Assembly (NCBI GenBank): GCA_900539035.1
Contig: UQAU01000010.1
Span: forward strand, 1-64,000
DNA from: an uncultured Collinsella sp.
GTDB lineage: Bacteria > Actinomycetota > Coriobacteriia > Coriobacteriales > Coriobacteriaceae
Direction of reading: 5' to 3'
DNA: 64,000 bases
Position 1 is the stretch's first letter. Every line of letters starts with the position of its first letter. A program made the position numbers and the translations under genes. Below are positions 44,018 to 52,961 of the stretch, one piece after another. The notes beneath the pieces were generated by a model. That model saw only the letters and a list, made by a program, of their open reading frames with translations. It ran no database searches and was not told the DNA's origin.

Positions 44018-44965
44018 ATGGGTATGCACACGACAAAGGTTGCAGTGGGCGAGGGCAAGTTTGCGCTCGAGGCCCAGCTGACGGTGACGCCGCGAGGCAT
44101 GGCGGTGTACGCCTGCTCGCCGGAGTTCGCGCACCTGGGCGCCACGGCGCAGGCCATTCCGCGCCCCGAGCCTGGCCGTACGGCGACGGTGAGCATCCTG
44201 GCCGTTCCGTGCCATCGCGATGAGATCCCGGCGCACGATATCGCGGCGGCGCTGGCCACGCGCTTTGACGTGCCGGTAGTTGCAAGCACGGGCTTTCATG
44301 TTGAACAGGCGAGCGGGGACAATCTGCAGCGCGTGCTCGATACCACCAAGGAGCTCATCGCCGCGCTTGAGGAAGCCGCCGCGCGCATCCTGCGCGCCGG
44401 CTGGGATGAGGGCGGCGCGGGCGCCGAGGTCGTGGCGGTCGATGCAGCGACCGGCGAGGCGCTTGGCCTCGTCGACCGCATCGAGGCCCATACCGGCGAG
44501 GGCATCCTGCATCAGGCATTTCTGACGCTTTTGGTCGAGGGCCGGGGCGAAGACGCGCGCCTGCTGCTCTGTCGCCGCAGTCCGCTCAAGCGACTGTGGG
44601 GCGGAGTGCTGGCCGATAGCTGTGCCGGCCATCCGCTCCCCGGGGAAGACGTCGCGGCCGCCACGGCGCGTCGCATCAACGAAGAGCTCGGCATTACGCG
44701 CGAGCCCGATCAGCTCGAGCGCCTCGGCCACGTGGTCTACCGCGAGGACCACGGCGACGGTCGCTGCGAGTGCGAATGGTGCGAGGTCTACCTCGTCCAT
44801 GTTGAGCCGGGCGAGCTGCATATCAACCGAGAGGAGGTCTCGGAGGTGCGCCGCGTGACCCCGTCCGAGCTCGATGGCTATCTGCAGGGTCACCCCGAGC
44901 AGCTGGCCCCCTGGCTCCGCGAGGCCCTCAGCGACCCATCCATCCGTACGGCCCTCGCTATGTAA
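44018..44965 (+). CDS. LpdD-like domain fused to type 1 IPP isomerase
   Basis: 315 residues; AGGAGA precedes the ATG. Residues 1-112 resemble the prenylated-flavin chaperone LpdD fold: AHLGATAQAIPRP, VPCHRDEIPAHDIA and STGFHVEQ. Residues 135-315 are a Nudix domain of the type 1 isopentenyl-diphosphate isomerase kind: LWGGVLADSCAGHPLPGE with the catalytic Cys202, RRINEELG of the Nudix box, ECEWCEVY with the acid residues (251, 253) and QLAPW matching the terminal SPW of the E. coli enzyme. It would interconvert IPP and DMAPP. Since prenylated FMN is made from dimethylallyl phosphate, the fusion may couple isoprenoid supply to that cofactor; this is inference. A generic Nudix hydrolase is the alternative. 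Confidence 0.75.
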   Translation: MGMHTTKVAVGEGKFALEAQLTVTPRGMAVYACSPEFAHLGATAQAIPRPEPGRTATVSILAVPCHRDEIPAHDIAAALATRFDVPVVASTGFHVEQASGDNLQRVLDTTKELIAALEEAAARILRAGWDEGGAGAEVVAVDAATGEALGLVDRIEAHTGEGILHQAFLTLLVEGRGEDARLLLCRRSPLKRLWGGVLADSCAGHPLPGEDVAAATARRINEELGITREPDQLERLGHVVYREDHGDGRCECEWCEVYLVHVEPGELHINREEVSEVRRVTPSELDGYLQGHPEQLAPWLREALSDPSIRTALAM

Positions 44966-44969
44966 AAAA

Positions 44970-44988
44970 GACAGTCCCTTTGTGGCAT
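44970..44988 (+). repeat. GACAAAGGGACAG hairpin family, half copy 7
   Basis: Only the right half (GACAGTCCCTTTGTGGCAT) remains, starting 5 bp after the fusion-gene stop codon. Confidence 0.6.
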
Positions 44989-44990
44989 CC

Positions 44991-45056
44991 AAACCGTCAC
45001 AACATTCGATGAAAATCTCGAAATCGAGGAAAAGCGTCGAATGTTGTGATGGTTTT
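44991..45056. repeat. inverted repeat after IDI fusion gene
   Basis: Arms 44991-45009 and 45037-45055 match except for about two positions, with an inner CTCGAAATCGAG stem. The right arm ends in GGTTTTCG, so a terminator role for the fusion gene is likely. Confidence 0.8.
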
Positions 45057-45141
45057 CGTGTCCGGCGCGGGTGAGCTTCGGTGCCGTCTGGGGGTATAAG
45101 ACTAGCGAGTGTTTATTTGCGAGGCCTAAGGGGCGCCCCGT

Positions 45142-46011
45142 ATGGATATCGATAACTTTGAATGGTGGTATAGCGAGGGCGAGGCTCCGGACGAGGAGTG
45201 GGACGAGCCCACGCCGCGTGACGTGTCGAGTGACGAGGACGAGGCCGGCAACGACGTCGCCGCCGACTCGGACGTCGCCCTCGACCCTGTCGAGCCCCTG
45301 ACCTTCGAGCAAGCTTGGGCCCAGGCCGAGGCAGACGAGGCCAAGGCCGACGCTACGGCCACGCTCGGCGAGCCAGCCGACATGTCGATCTCGCCGGCAA
45401 AGACCCCGCAGCCGCGTCACACTATCGACCCCGACAGCACGGCATCCTTCAGCATTCTCGACGTGCCCTCGCAGGGCGCTCAGGCGCCCGCGCCCGCACG
45501 TCGCCCCAATCTGTCTCGCGAGGAAGATGCAGGACGTCGCTCGCCGCTTGGCCCCATCCTTATCGCCTTCATGGCCGGCGTTATCGCATGCTCGGTAATT
45601 GGAAACGTCTGGAGCCATGTCGAACAACAGCGAAAAGACGCCGCCAAGGTCGAGATGTCTGTCGAGCAATCGCTCAGCCGCACGCGCTCGGTACATGTGT
45701 CGGTCGAGGTCAAGGACGGCGCGACGTGGGACACCGCGCGCGGCGATAGCCAGATGCTCGTCCATATCGTGGGCCGCACGCTCAAGGGACAAACAATCGA
45801 CGAGTATCAATACGTCAATTCCGAAGGTGACGGCATCGAGCTCAAGCCCGGCGACTACGAGCTCACGGTGGATGAGCCGCCCGTCGCCACCGACGGCACG
45901 CGTTACCGCGCCTCAAAGCGCATGGTTCCGGTGAGTTTTAATTCACAGGCGCCCGACACGGTCGATAGCGCGCCGCAGGGCGGGTTTGACCTTTACGCTA
46001 TTGCTCAATAA
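45142..46011 (+). CDS. acidic single-span membrane protein
   Basis: 289 residues. Residues 1-80 are strongly acidic (runs of Asp, Glu and Ala), 80-130 are Pro/Ser-rich, one hydrophobic segment lies at about 135-157 (ILIAFMAGVIACSVIGNVW), and a 130-residue C-terminal domain outside follows (VHVSVEVKDGATWD, GDYELTVDEPPVATDGTRYR), beta-rich in appearance. The ribosome site is weak (GCGCCCC before ATG; AGGCCTAAGGGG slightly further up). No family recognised. Signalling or wall-associated roles would be guesses. Confidence 0.65.
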   Translation: MDIDNFEWWYSEGEAPDEEWDEPTPRDVSSDEDEAGNDVAADSDVALDPVEPLTFEQAWAQAEADEAKADATATLGEPADMSISPAKTPQPRHTIDPDSTASFSILDVPSQGAQAPAPARRPNLSREEDAGRRSPLGPILIAFMAGVIACSVIGNVWSHVEQQRKDAAKVEMSVEQSLSRTRSVHVSVEVKDGATWDTARGDSQMLVHIVGRTLKGQTIDEYQYVNSEGDGIELKPGDYELTVDEPPVATDGTRYRASKRMVPVSFNSQAPDTVDSAPQGGFDLYAIAQ

Positions 46012-46090
46012 CTTCGCCCGCCGCTCAACCCCGCCGCCAAGAGTGGGACAATAGCCCTCGACACTATTGTTTACCTTTGGAGGAAGTAGC

Positions 46091-46984
46091 ATGTCTACCG
46101 TCACTACCATCAAGCGCGGCGGCCTCATCGCGGCCATCGATTCCATGGGCGCCCAGCTCACGAGCCTTGCCCTCAACGGCAACGAGTATCTGTGGCAGGG
46201 CGACCCGGCATTTTGGGGCAAGCACGCGCCTATCCTGTTCCCCATCGTGGGCTCGCTGCGCAACAACACGGCAACGTCTGCGGCCGGCACCTGCGAGATG
46301 CCGCGCCACGGACTCGCGCGCATCGTCGAGCACAAGCTGGTCGAGGTTTCGGAGGACGGCTCCTCGGTAACGTACGAGATCACCGACACGCCCGAGTCGC
46401 TCAAGGCGTTCCCGTTTCACTTTAAGCTCAACATGACCTATGCCTTGACCGGCGACGCCACCCTCACGCAGACCTTTGCCGTCACCAACACCGGCGACGT
46501 GGACCTGCCGTTCTCGGTGGGCGGCCACCCCGCATTTAACGTGCCCGCTCCCGGTGCCGAGGACGAGGCATTCGAGGATTACGAGCTGGCGTTTACCGAG
46601 GCTTGGACCAACGAGGCTCCCATCATCACGCCCGACGGTCTTATGACGTTCGAGGGTAGCTACAAGGCTCCCGATAACTCGGACGTGCTGCCCATCACGC
46701 ACCGCAGCTTCGATAACGATGCCATCATGTTCACCGATGTCCCGGGCTCCACGCTCACACTGCGCGGCCGCAAGTCGGGCCACGGCGTCAAGATCGACTT
46801 TGAGGGCTTTAAGTACATTGGCGTGTGGTCTGCCGCCAATGACGCCCCGTTTGTGGCGCTCGAGCCCTGGACCGGTCATACCACCATGGATACCGAGGAC
46901 GATGTCTTTGAGCATAAGGTCAACACCATCACCTTGGCTCCCGGCGCTACCGATAAACGTAGCTTTAGCGTCACCCTGCTCTAG
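46091..46984 (+). CDS. aldose 1-epimerase family protein (LacX-like)
   Basis: 297 residues; GGAGGAAG precedes the ATG at 46091. Galactose-mutarotase-like beta-sandwich: GAQLTSLALNGNEYLWQGD, the HG of MPRHGLAR, and GGHPAFNVP with the catalytic-type His, then VALEPWTGHTT near the end with the Glu. This matches the LacX subgroup of the mutarotase family, which epimerises C1 of sugars or sugar phosphates. Its exact substrate is unknown. Followed directly by the third copy of the structured element, whose last stem is a terminator. Confidence 0.85.
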   Translation: MSTVTTIKRGGLIAAIDSMGAQLTSLALNGNEYLWQGDPAFWGKHAPILFPIVGSLRNNTATSAAGTCEMPRHGLARIVEHKLVEVSEDGSSVTYEITDTPESLKAFPFHFKLNMTYALTGDATLTQTFAVTNTGDVDLPFSVGGHPAFNVPAPGAEDEAFEDYELAFTEAWTNEAPIITPDGLMTFEGSYKAPDNSDVLPITHRSFDNDAIMFTDVPGSTLTLRGRKSGHGVKIDFEGFKYIGVWSAANDAPFVALEPWTGHTTMDTEDDVFEHKVNTITLAPGATDKRSFSVTLL

Positions 46985-46989
46985 AGGTT

Positions 46990-47097
46990 CCGCCGTTCTG
47001 ACGAACGGCGGGCCGGTCGACGCTGCGCGCCACCCAAAGCGACAATTTGTCATTCAAAAGGCACGGCATGACCAGAAGGTCTATGCCGTGCCTTTTT
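46990..47097 (+). repeat. three-copy structured element, copy C
   Basis: Stem 1 CCGCCGTTC with GAACGGCGG (46990-47011). Then a 46-base linker starting GGTCGACGCTGC that aligns without gaps to copies A and B (33 of 46 match copy B). Stem 2 AAAAGGCACGGCAT with ATGCCGTGCCTTTTT (47056-47097) is a clear terminator. Confidence 0.75.
47056..47097 (+). terminator. terminator of aldose epimerase gene
   Basis: Stem of 12 or more base pairs (47056-47069 with 47083-47097) ending in TTTTT. It is the second stem of copy C. Confidence 0.9.
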
Positions 47098-47264
47098 CAT
47101 GCCAACTTGTTCGCTCTGGGCGGCGCTCGCTGGCATTGCCAAAACATCGGCGTCCCCAATGATTACCGTGTGTCTATTAATTTTTCGAGCTTGTGCTGCG
47201 CTGCTGGTCGCTGGCGTATATCCTGTTAAGTCGTCAGCATACGATTCAACAGGGAAGGCAGATT

Positions 47265-48191
47265 ATGCATTCTCCCCAACAGTGCGATGCGCAGCGCCAG
47301 CCGGTATGCAGCCGTCGCATCTTTTTGGGTAGCGCCCTCGCTGCGAGTGCTACCGTCGTTGCCGGTGCGCTCGCCGGCTGTCAGCGCCCGTCTACGCTCA
47401 AGGTGGTTCAGCCCACGACGGGCGGCGGTCGCGACGACCTGTCCGATTCCGTGATCGGCAAGGATAAGATCCGCATCGGTATGGAGGCGGCCTACGCCCC
47501 GTACAACTGGCAGGTTTCCGAAGCCAGTGAGTACACCATCCCCATCGACAACGTGCAGGGCGCCTATGCCGACGGTTACGACGTGCAGATCGCCAAGATC
47601 GTCTGCAAGGCCCTCGGCGGCGAGCCCGTTGCCGTCAAGCAGAGCTTCTCGGGCCTTATCGATTCGCTCAACAACGGCCAGATCGACCTCATCATCGCCG
47701 GCATGAGCGCCACGCCCGAGCGCGAGGAGTCCGTCGGCTTCTCCGACCCGTACTTTATTGGCTACTTTGGCCTGTTCGTAAAAGAGGGCTCGCCTTACCA
47801 GAACGCCACCAAGCTCAGCGACTTTAGCGGCGCTACGGTGCTCGGCCAAAAGGACACCATGCTCGATACCGTCATCGACGAGATCCCGGGTGTTGTCCAC
47901 AAGAACCCGGTCGATTCGGTTCCCACGGTGTTTTCGAACCTGCTGCAGGGCACGTGCGACGCCGTGACCTACAACACCGAGAATGAGAAGGGCTATATGG
48001 CCCAAAACCCGGGTATCGTGCCGATTCAATTTGCCGAGGGCGAGGGCTTTAAGCAGGAGGTTACGGCAAACGTCGGCTGCCGCAAGGGTTCGGACAAACT
48101 CCTTAAGCTCATCGACAAGACACTCAAGGGCATTAGCCAAGAGGAGCGCGACCAAATGTGGGACGCGTGCCTCGACCGTCAGCCGGCATAG
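47265..48191 (+). CDS. amino-acid ABC transporter substrate-binding lipoprotein, Tat-type
   Basis: 308 residues; AGGGAAGGCAG precedes the ATG at 47265. The N-terminus has SRRIFLG, a twin-arginine motif, a hydrophobic core and LAGC, a lipobox, so export by Tat with lipid anchoring is likely. The mature part is a cluster 3 solute-binding protein: KIRIGMEAAYAPYNW, DGYDVQIAKIVCKALG, IAGMSATPEREESVGFSDPY. It binds a polar amino acid and delivers it to the permease encoded next (9 bp away). Confidence 0.9.
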   Translation: MHSPQQCDAQRQPVCSRRIFLGSALAASATVVAGALAGCQRPSTLKVVQPTTGGGRDDLSDSVIGKDKIRIGMEAAYAPYNWQVSEASEYTIPIDNVQGAYADGYDVQIAKIVCKALGGEPVAVKQSFSGLIDSLNNGQIDLIIAGMSATPEREESVGFSDPYFIGYFGLFVKEGSPYQNATKLSDFSGATVLGQKDTMLDTVIDEIPGVVHKNPVDSVPTVFSNLLQGTCDAVTYNTENEKGYMAQNPGIVPIQFAEGEGFKQEVTANVGCRKGSDKLLKLIDKTLKGISQEERDQMWDACLDRQPA

Positions 48192-48200
48192 GGAGGCAGC

Positions 48201-49349
48201 ATGAAAACCATCAATCGCCTGGCCTCCTTTATCAAGGCCGACCACCGTTATGTATACCTAGGCACGAGCGTTATCGCGGCGCTCGGCCTGGCGTTTAGCC
48301 AGCGCAACCCCACGCCGCTGAGCTTCTTGGCCCCCACGGGCGTGTTCCAAGATTGCCTTTGGGCGATCCTGTGGGCCTGGCTCGTCGTGTCGACGGCGGC
48401 GCTGGTCACCAAGCTCATGCACTGGAGTGACTATCGCGAAAAGTCGCCGTTCGCATCCGAGCGTTTCCGTCGTGGCGCACGCTTAGGCAGCTACGTCGTG
48501 GTCGCCATCGCGGCGATCTTTTTCGTGGACCGCTGCGTCATGTCGTTTATCGACCTGGTGCAGGTGAGCATTGTCTCGGATTCCAACCCCAGCGACTTTT
48601 TGTCGAGCCTGGTCTACATGACCTACAAGAGCGGGGACTTCTTCATTCGCGGTATCGAGATCACCATCGCGCTTGCGACCTTCGGCACCGTCATCGCATT
48701 CTTCCTGGCGCTGCTCTTCGTGTTTTTGCGCATTCAGACCTTCGATCGCGTGGACAACGACCTGGTGCGCTTCTTTAAGAGTATCGGCCGCGGCTTTGCG
48801 ACCGTCTACTCCACCATCGTGCGCGGCACGCCCATGATGGTCCAGGGTCTGCTCATCTATTACGCGGGCTTTACCGTTTTGCGCGGCATGGGCTTCGAGA
48901 CCGCTCAGGCCAACCAGATTTGGAGCACCTTCACCGCCGGCCTCGTTACCATCTCGCTCAACTCCACCGCCTACATGATGGAGGTCCTGCGCGGCGGCAT
49001 CGAGTCCATCGATCCCGGCCAGGCCGAGGCAGCACGCTCGCTGGGCCTGTCGCAGTGGCAAGCCATGCGCAAAGTCGTGTTCCCCCAGGGCATTAAAAAC
49101 GCGATCCCGGCGCTCACCAACGAGCTCATCATCAACATCAAGGATTCGTCGGTGCTCTCGGTCATCGGCGTGTTTGACCTCATGTACGCCACCACCACCG
49201 TCGCCGGCGTGTACTACCGCCAGATGGAGGTCTACTGCGTGGCGCTCGTGGTCTACCTGATCCTGACGCTCGTGGCGAGCCGCCTGCTCGAGGTCTTTGG
49301 CAAAAAGCTCGGCGCCGAGGCTCCGGTCACGCTGCCCAGCTCCAACTAG
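48201..49349 (+). CDS. polar amino-acid ABC transporter permease
   Basis: 382 residues; GGGAGGCAGC before the ATG. HisM/GlnP-type permease domain in the C-terminal 225 residues, with the ATPase-docking EAA motif as EAARSLGLSQWQAMRKVVFPQ. The first 150 residues hold additional membrane segments (YVYLGTSVIAALGLAF and others) absent from standard 220-residue permeases, so the total is about eight. Only one permease gene is present, so it probably works as a homodimer. Confidence 0.9.
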   Translation: MKTINRLASFIKADHRYVYLGTSVIAALGLAFSQRNPTPLSFLAPTGVFQDCLWAILWAWLVVSTAALVTKLMHWSDYREKSPFASERFRRGARLGSYVVVAIAAIFFVDRCVMSFIDLVQVSIVSDSNPSDFLSSLVYMTYKSGDFFIRGIEITIALATFGTVIAFFLALLFVFLRIQTFDRVDNDLVRFFKSIGRGFATVYSTIVRGTPMMVQGLLIYYAGFTVLRGMGFETAQANQIWSTFTAGLVTISLNSTAYMMEVLRGGIESIDPGQAEAARSLGLSQWQAMRKVVFPQGIKNAIPALTNELIINIKDSSVLSVIGVFDLMYATTTVAGVYYRQMEVYCVALVVYLILTLVASRLLEVFGKKLGAEAPVTLPSSN

Positions 49350-49371
49350 GCTCAAGACGAGGAGAATCATC

Positions 49372-50157
49372 ATGGCAGATACCGCCACTACCGGCACCGC
49401 GGCCGCCGCACAGACCAATGAGCCGCTCATCCGCGTCGAGGGCCTGCGCAAGAGCTTCGGCTCGCTCGAGGTGCTCAAGGGCATCGACCTGTCCGTTAAC
49501 CCCGGCGAGGTCGTCACTATTATCGGCGCCTCGGGCTCGGGCAAATCGACCTTTCTGCGCTGCCTCAACCTGCTCGAGACTCCGGACGCGGGCCATATCT
49601 GGTTCCACGGCCAGGACCTTACGGCCGAGCGCTGCAACATTAACAAGCTGCGCGAGGACATCGGCATGGTGTTCCAGGGCTTTAACCTGTTCAACAACAT
49701 GGACGTGCTCGACAACTGCACGCTCGCGCCCGTCACGCTCAAAAAGATGGGCAAAGCCGAGGCTGAAAAAATTGCGATGGAACATCTGACGAGTGTGGGA
49801 CTCGAAAAGTTCGCGCACGCCGCCGTGGGTCGCCTGTCCGGTGGTCAAAAACAGCGCGTGGCCATCGCTCGTGCCCTATGCATGAACCCGCAGATCATGC
49901 TGTTCGACGAGCCGACCTCCGCACTCGATCCCGAGATTGTGGGAGAGGTGCTCGAGGTTATGCGCAAGCTCGCTGCCGACGGCATGACCATGGTCGTCGT
50001 CACGCACGAGATGGCCTTTGCCCGCACGGTGTCCGACCGCGTGGTCTTTATGGACAAGGGCGTGGTGCTCGAGGACGCCGCGCCGGCCGAGCTCTTCGGC
50101 AACCCCAAGCACCAGCGCACCCGCGAGTTTCTCTCGCGTTATCTCGAGGACAAATAA
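49372..50157 (+). CDS. polar amino-acid ABC transporter ATP-binding protein
   Basis: 261 residues; GAGGAGAATC before the ATG at 49372. GlnQ/HisP-type ATPase: Walker A GASGSGKST, Q loop GMVFQGFNLF, signature RLSGGQKQR, Walker B MLFDEPTSALDPE and H loop VVVTHEM. A 20-residue Thr/Ala N-terminal extension precedes the ATPase fold. Operon with the binding protein and permease, 22 bp after the permease stop. Confidence 0.93.
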   Translation: MADTATTGTAAAAQTNEPLIRVEGLRKSFGSLEVLKGIDLSVNPGEVVTIIGASGSGKSTFLRCLNLLETPDAGHIWFHGQDLTAERCNINKLREDIGMVFQGFNLFNNMDVLDNCTLAPVTLKKMGKAEAEKIAMEHLTSVGLEKFAHAAVGRLSGGQKQRVAIARALCMNPQIMLFDEPTSALDPEIVGEVLEVMRKLAADGMTMVVVTHEMAFARTVSDRVVFMDKGVVLEDAAPAELFGNPKHQRTREFLSRYLEDK

Positions 50158-50229
50158 CCAACCGCAAGCGCTTATGTGGCAGGGCCGCTCCGGTGGGGCG
50201 GCCCTCGTCATCACAATCGAAAGGATGCT

Positions 50230-51645
50230 ATGGCCGAGGTTTGGCGCTTCTTTGCGCATGAGGATGATTTTGCCGATTTGGACAAGGCCGGCGCATGCGA
50301 GCGCCTGAGCCGCGTGCTGTCGTTTCCGACCATTTCGAGCATGGATGCCGAGGCGGTGGACTGGCAGCCGTTCGACGACCTACGCGCCTATATGCAGCAG
50401 GCCTGGCCGCGCGTGTTCGCGGCGGGCGAGGTCGAGCTCATCGACCACTCGCTGCTGGTGACGCTTTCCGGCTCCGACCCCGCACTCAAGCCCGTCATGC
50501 TCATGGGTCACATGGACGTGGTCCCCGTGGTGCCGGGCACCGAGGACGATTGGACGCACGCCCCCTTTAGCGGACATGTGGACGACGCCTACATTTGGGG
50601 CCGCGGCGCCGTCGACATGAAAGACCAGGTCGCAGGCATTCTCGAAGCGGTTGAGTATGCGCTGGCCCACGGCTGGGAGCACGAGCGCACCCTGCTGCTG
50701 GCTTTTGGCCAGGACGAGGAAACCACGCAGTTCGGTGCGGGTGCCATCGGCCGCGTGCTCGAGGAACGCGGTGTTGAGCTTGAGTTCCTGATCGACGAGG
50801 GCGACTACCGCATCGTTCCGGCTGCCGAGTACAGCGCGGGCGAGGGTTGGCTTATACATGCCGATCTCGCGGAGAAGGGCTACGCCGATATCGTGTTGAG
50901 GACGCGTAGCGAGGGCGGGCATTCCTCCAACCCCTACGGTGGCACTTCGCTCGAGGTGCTGAGCCGTGCCATCGTCGCAATCTGCGATATCGAATGGCCG
51001 ACGTGCGTAACCGACTTGCTTGCCGCCCAACTCGTCGAGTTGGGGCTCTACACGGCCGATGAAATTGCCGCCAACGGGGATGCCATTGTCCGCGATTGCC
51101 TCGCCAGCAAAAAGCTCTATCCGCTGGTGACGACCACCTGCGCGCCCACGCAGATCGAGGGTGGCAGCACCGGCGCCAACGTAATGCCGCAGGATATGTG
51201 GGCCAATATCAACTTCCGCATGCTCGAAGGCACGAGCGTGGCCGACGTTGTGGCGCGCTGCCGTGAGGCGGTTGCCGAGGCGGGGCTCGCCGACCGTGTC
51301 GAGGCCGAGCTCGGCCCTGGCAGCTCCGAACCCTCGCCGTCTCCGCGCATCGGCGGACCGGGGCTCGAGGCGGTTCGCTCCATCGCCGCCCGCTATTTCC
51401 GTGATCCAAAGGGTACGGAGGAAAACGGATCATCCGAGCCGTTGGCGATTGTCCCCTCGACCGTGATCGGTGCGACCGATGCTGCTAACTACCAGCGCAT
51501 TTGTCCCGAATGCATTCGTTTTTCGGCGTTTGTGGTCGACGATGACGAGTGCGACCGCGGCGTCCACGGCACCAACGAGCGCATCACCCGCCGCGCCTAC
51601 CTCCAGGGCGTGCGCTTCCTCATCGCCCTGCTCCACACTCTCTAG
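50230..51645 (+). CDS. M20 family metallopeptidase
   Basis: 471 residues. The ATG at 50230 is chosen, with GAAAGGA just upstream; a GTG 18 codons earlier lacks a site. Di-zinc M20: LMGHMDVVPV with metal His, WGRGAVDMKDQ with bridging Asp, and FGQDEETTQFGA with catalytic and metal Glu. The dimerisation domain lies at about 220-350, including SEGGHSSNPYGG. Family members cut dipeptides or remove N-acyl groups. Placed 70 bp after the amino-acid importer, it may process what that system brings in. Confidence 0.88.
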   Translation: MAEVWRFFAHEDDFADLDKAGACERLSRVLSFPTISSMDAEAVDWQPFDDLRAYMQQAWPRVFAAGEVELIDHSLLVTLSGSDPALKPVMLMGHMDVVPVVPGTEDDWTHAPFSGHVDDAYIWGRGAVDMKDQVAGILEAVEYALAHGWEHERTLLLAFGQDEETTQFGAGAIGRVLEERGVELEFLIDEGDYRIVPAAEYSAGEGWLIHADLAEKGYADIVLRTRSEGGHSSNPYGGTSLEVLSRAIVAICDIEWPTCVTDLLAAQLVELGLYTADEIAANGDAIVRDCLASKKLYPLVTTTCAPTQIEGGSTGANVMPQDMWANINFRMLEGTSVADVVARCREAVAEAGLADRVEAELGPGSSEPSPSPRIGGPGLEAVRSIAARYFRDPKGTEENGSSEPLAIVPSTVIGATDAANYQRICPECIRFSAFVVDDDECDRGVHGTNERITRRAYLQGVRFLIALLHTL

Positions 51646-51893
51646 CCAAAAAGCAAGCCCTTGGTGCAATGGAGTCAGGTTTGTTTGCACCAATCATTCC
51701 GTGCGGGTTATATGCAGGTTTGCCTGCGCACGCTATCATGTATTGGTTAGACCGCAATTATGTACCCCATACGCGAAGGGATGCGCATGTATCTGAAGAT
51801 CGACATGTTCTAGCTGGGCTTACCTCCGCAGCGGCGCCCCGCGCCCCATCAATTCTGCCGATTTTCACCTTCACGCATATAAAGGAGTCCGTC

Positions 51894-52961
51894 ATGCGCG
51901 ACAAGCTCGAAAAGATCATCAAGGCCTACGAGGAGCTCGAGAAGAAGCTTTCTGATCCGGCCGTCGCCTCCGATATCAAGGAGTTCACGCGTCTCAACAA
52001 AGAGTACGCGCACCAGTCCGACCTCATTGCCGCCTCGCGCGAGTACATCGGCGCGCTCGATGACATCGAGGCCGCCAAGGAAATGCTCCGCGACACGACC
52101 GACGCCGACGAGAAGGAGATGCTCCAGATGGACATCTCCGAGAACGAGGAGAAGCTCCCCCAGCTCGAGGAAGACATCAAGTATATGCTCATCCCGAGCG
52201 ACCCCAACGACGACAAGAACACCATCGTCGAGATTCGCTCCGCCGCCGGTGGCGACGAGGCTGCCATCTTTGCCGGCGACCTGTACAAGATGTATCAGCG
52301 CTTCTGCGAGTCGCGCGGCTGGAAGACCACCGTGCTCGACTCTAGCCCCAGCGAGGCCGGCGGCTTTAAGTCCATTGAGTTCAAGGTCGAGGGTGACCGC
52401 GTCTACTCCGTTATGAAGTACGAGTCCGGCGTGCACCGTGTCCAGCGCGTCCCCAAGACCGAGTCCCAGGGTCGCATTCAGACCTCCACGGCTACCGTCG
52501 CCGTACTTCCCGAGGCCGAGGAGATCGACGTCCAGATCAACCAGTCCGACCTGCGCATCGACACCTACTGCGCCTCCGGCCCTGGCGGTCAGTGCGTTAA
52601 CACTACCTACTCCGCCGTGCGCATCACCCACCTGCCCACCAACACCGTGGTGCAGTCACAGGAGCAGCGTTCCCAGATCCAGAACCGCGAGGTCTGCATG
52701 CAGATGCTGCGTGCCCGTCTGTACGAGATGGAGCTCGAGAAGCAGCAGGCAGAGCTCGGTGCCGAGCGCCAGAGCCAGATCGGCCACGGCAACCGTTCCG
52801 AGAAGATCCGCACCTACAACCAGCCCCAGGACCGCGTGACCGATCACCGCATCGGTTTCAACTCCACCTACAACGGCGTCCTTCTGGGCGACCAGCTCGG
52901 CACCGTCATCGAGGCGCTCGCCGCCGCCGAGCGTGCCGAGAAGCTGGCGCAGGCCGTTTAA
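51894..52961 (+). CDS. prfA: peptide chain release factor 1
   Basis: 355 residues; AAAGGAG before the ATG. Ends translation at UAA and UAG codons. The stop-recognition tripeptide is in RVPKTESQGR (PKT, of the PxT type for RF1), and the GGQ motif is in CASGPGGQCVNTT, the peptidyl-tRNA hydrolysis loop. Standard length. The gap 51646-51893 holds no gene. The modifying enzyme PrmC is encoded 632 bp downstream. An active RF1 would be expected to terminate at the TAG found in the PTS gene at 37631. Confidence 0.97.
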   Translation: MRDKLEKIIKAYEELEKKLSDPAVASDIKEFTRLNKEYAHQSDLIAASREYIGALDDIEAAKEMLRDTTDADEKEMLQMDISENEEKLPQLEEDIKYMLIPSDPNDDKNTIVEIRSAAGGDEAAIFAGDLYKMYQRFCESRGWKTTVLDSSPSEAGGFKSIEFKVEGDRVYSVMKYESGVHRVQRVPKTESQGRIQTSTATVAVLPEAEEIDVQINQSDLRIDTYCASGPGGQCVNTTYSAVRITHLPTNTVVQSQEQRSQIQNREVCMQMLRARLYEMELEKQQAELGAERQSQIGHGNRSEKIRTYNQPQDRVTDHRIGFNSTYNGVLLGDQLGTVIEALAAAERAEKLAQAV

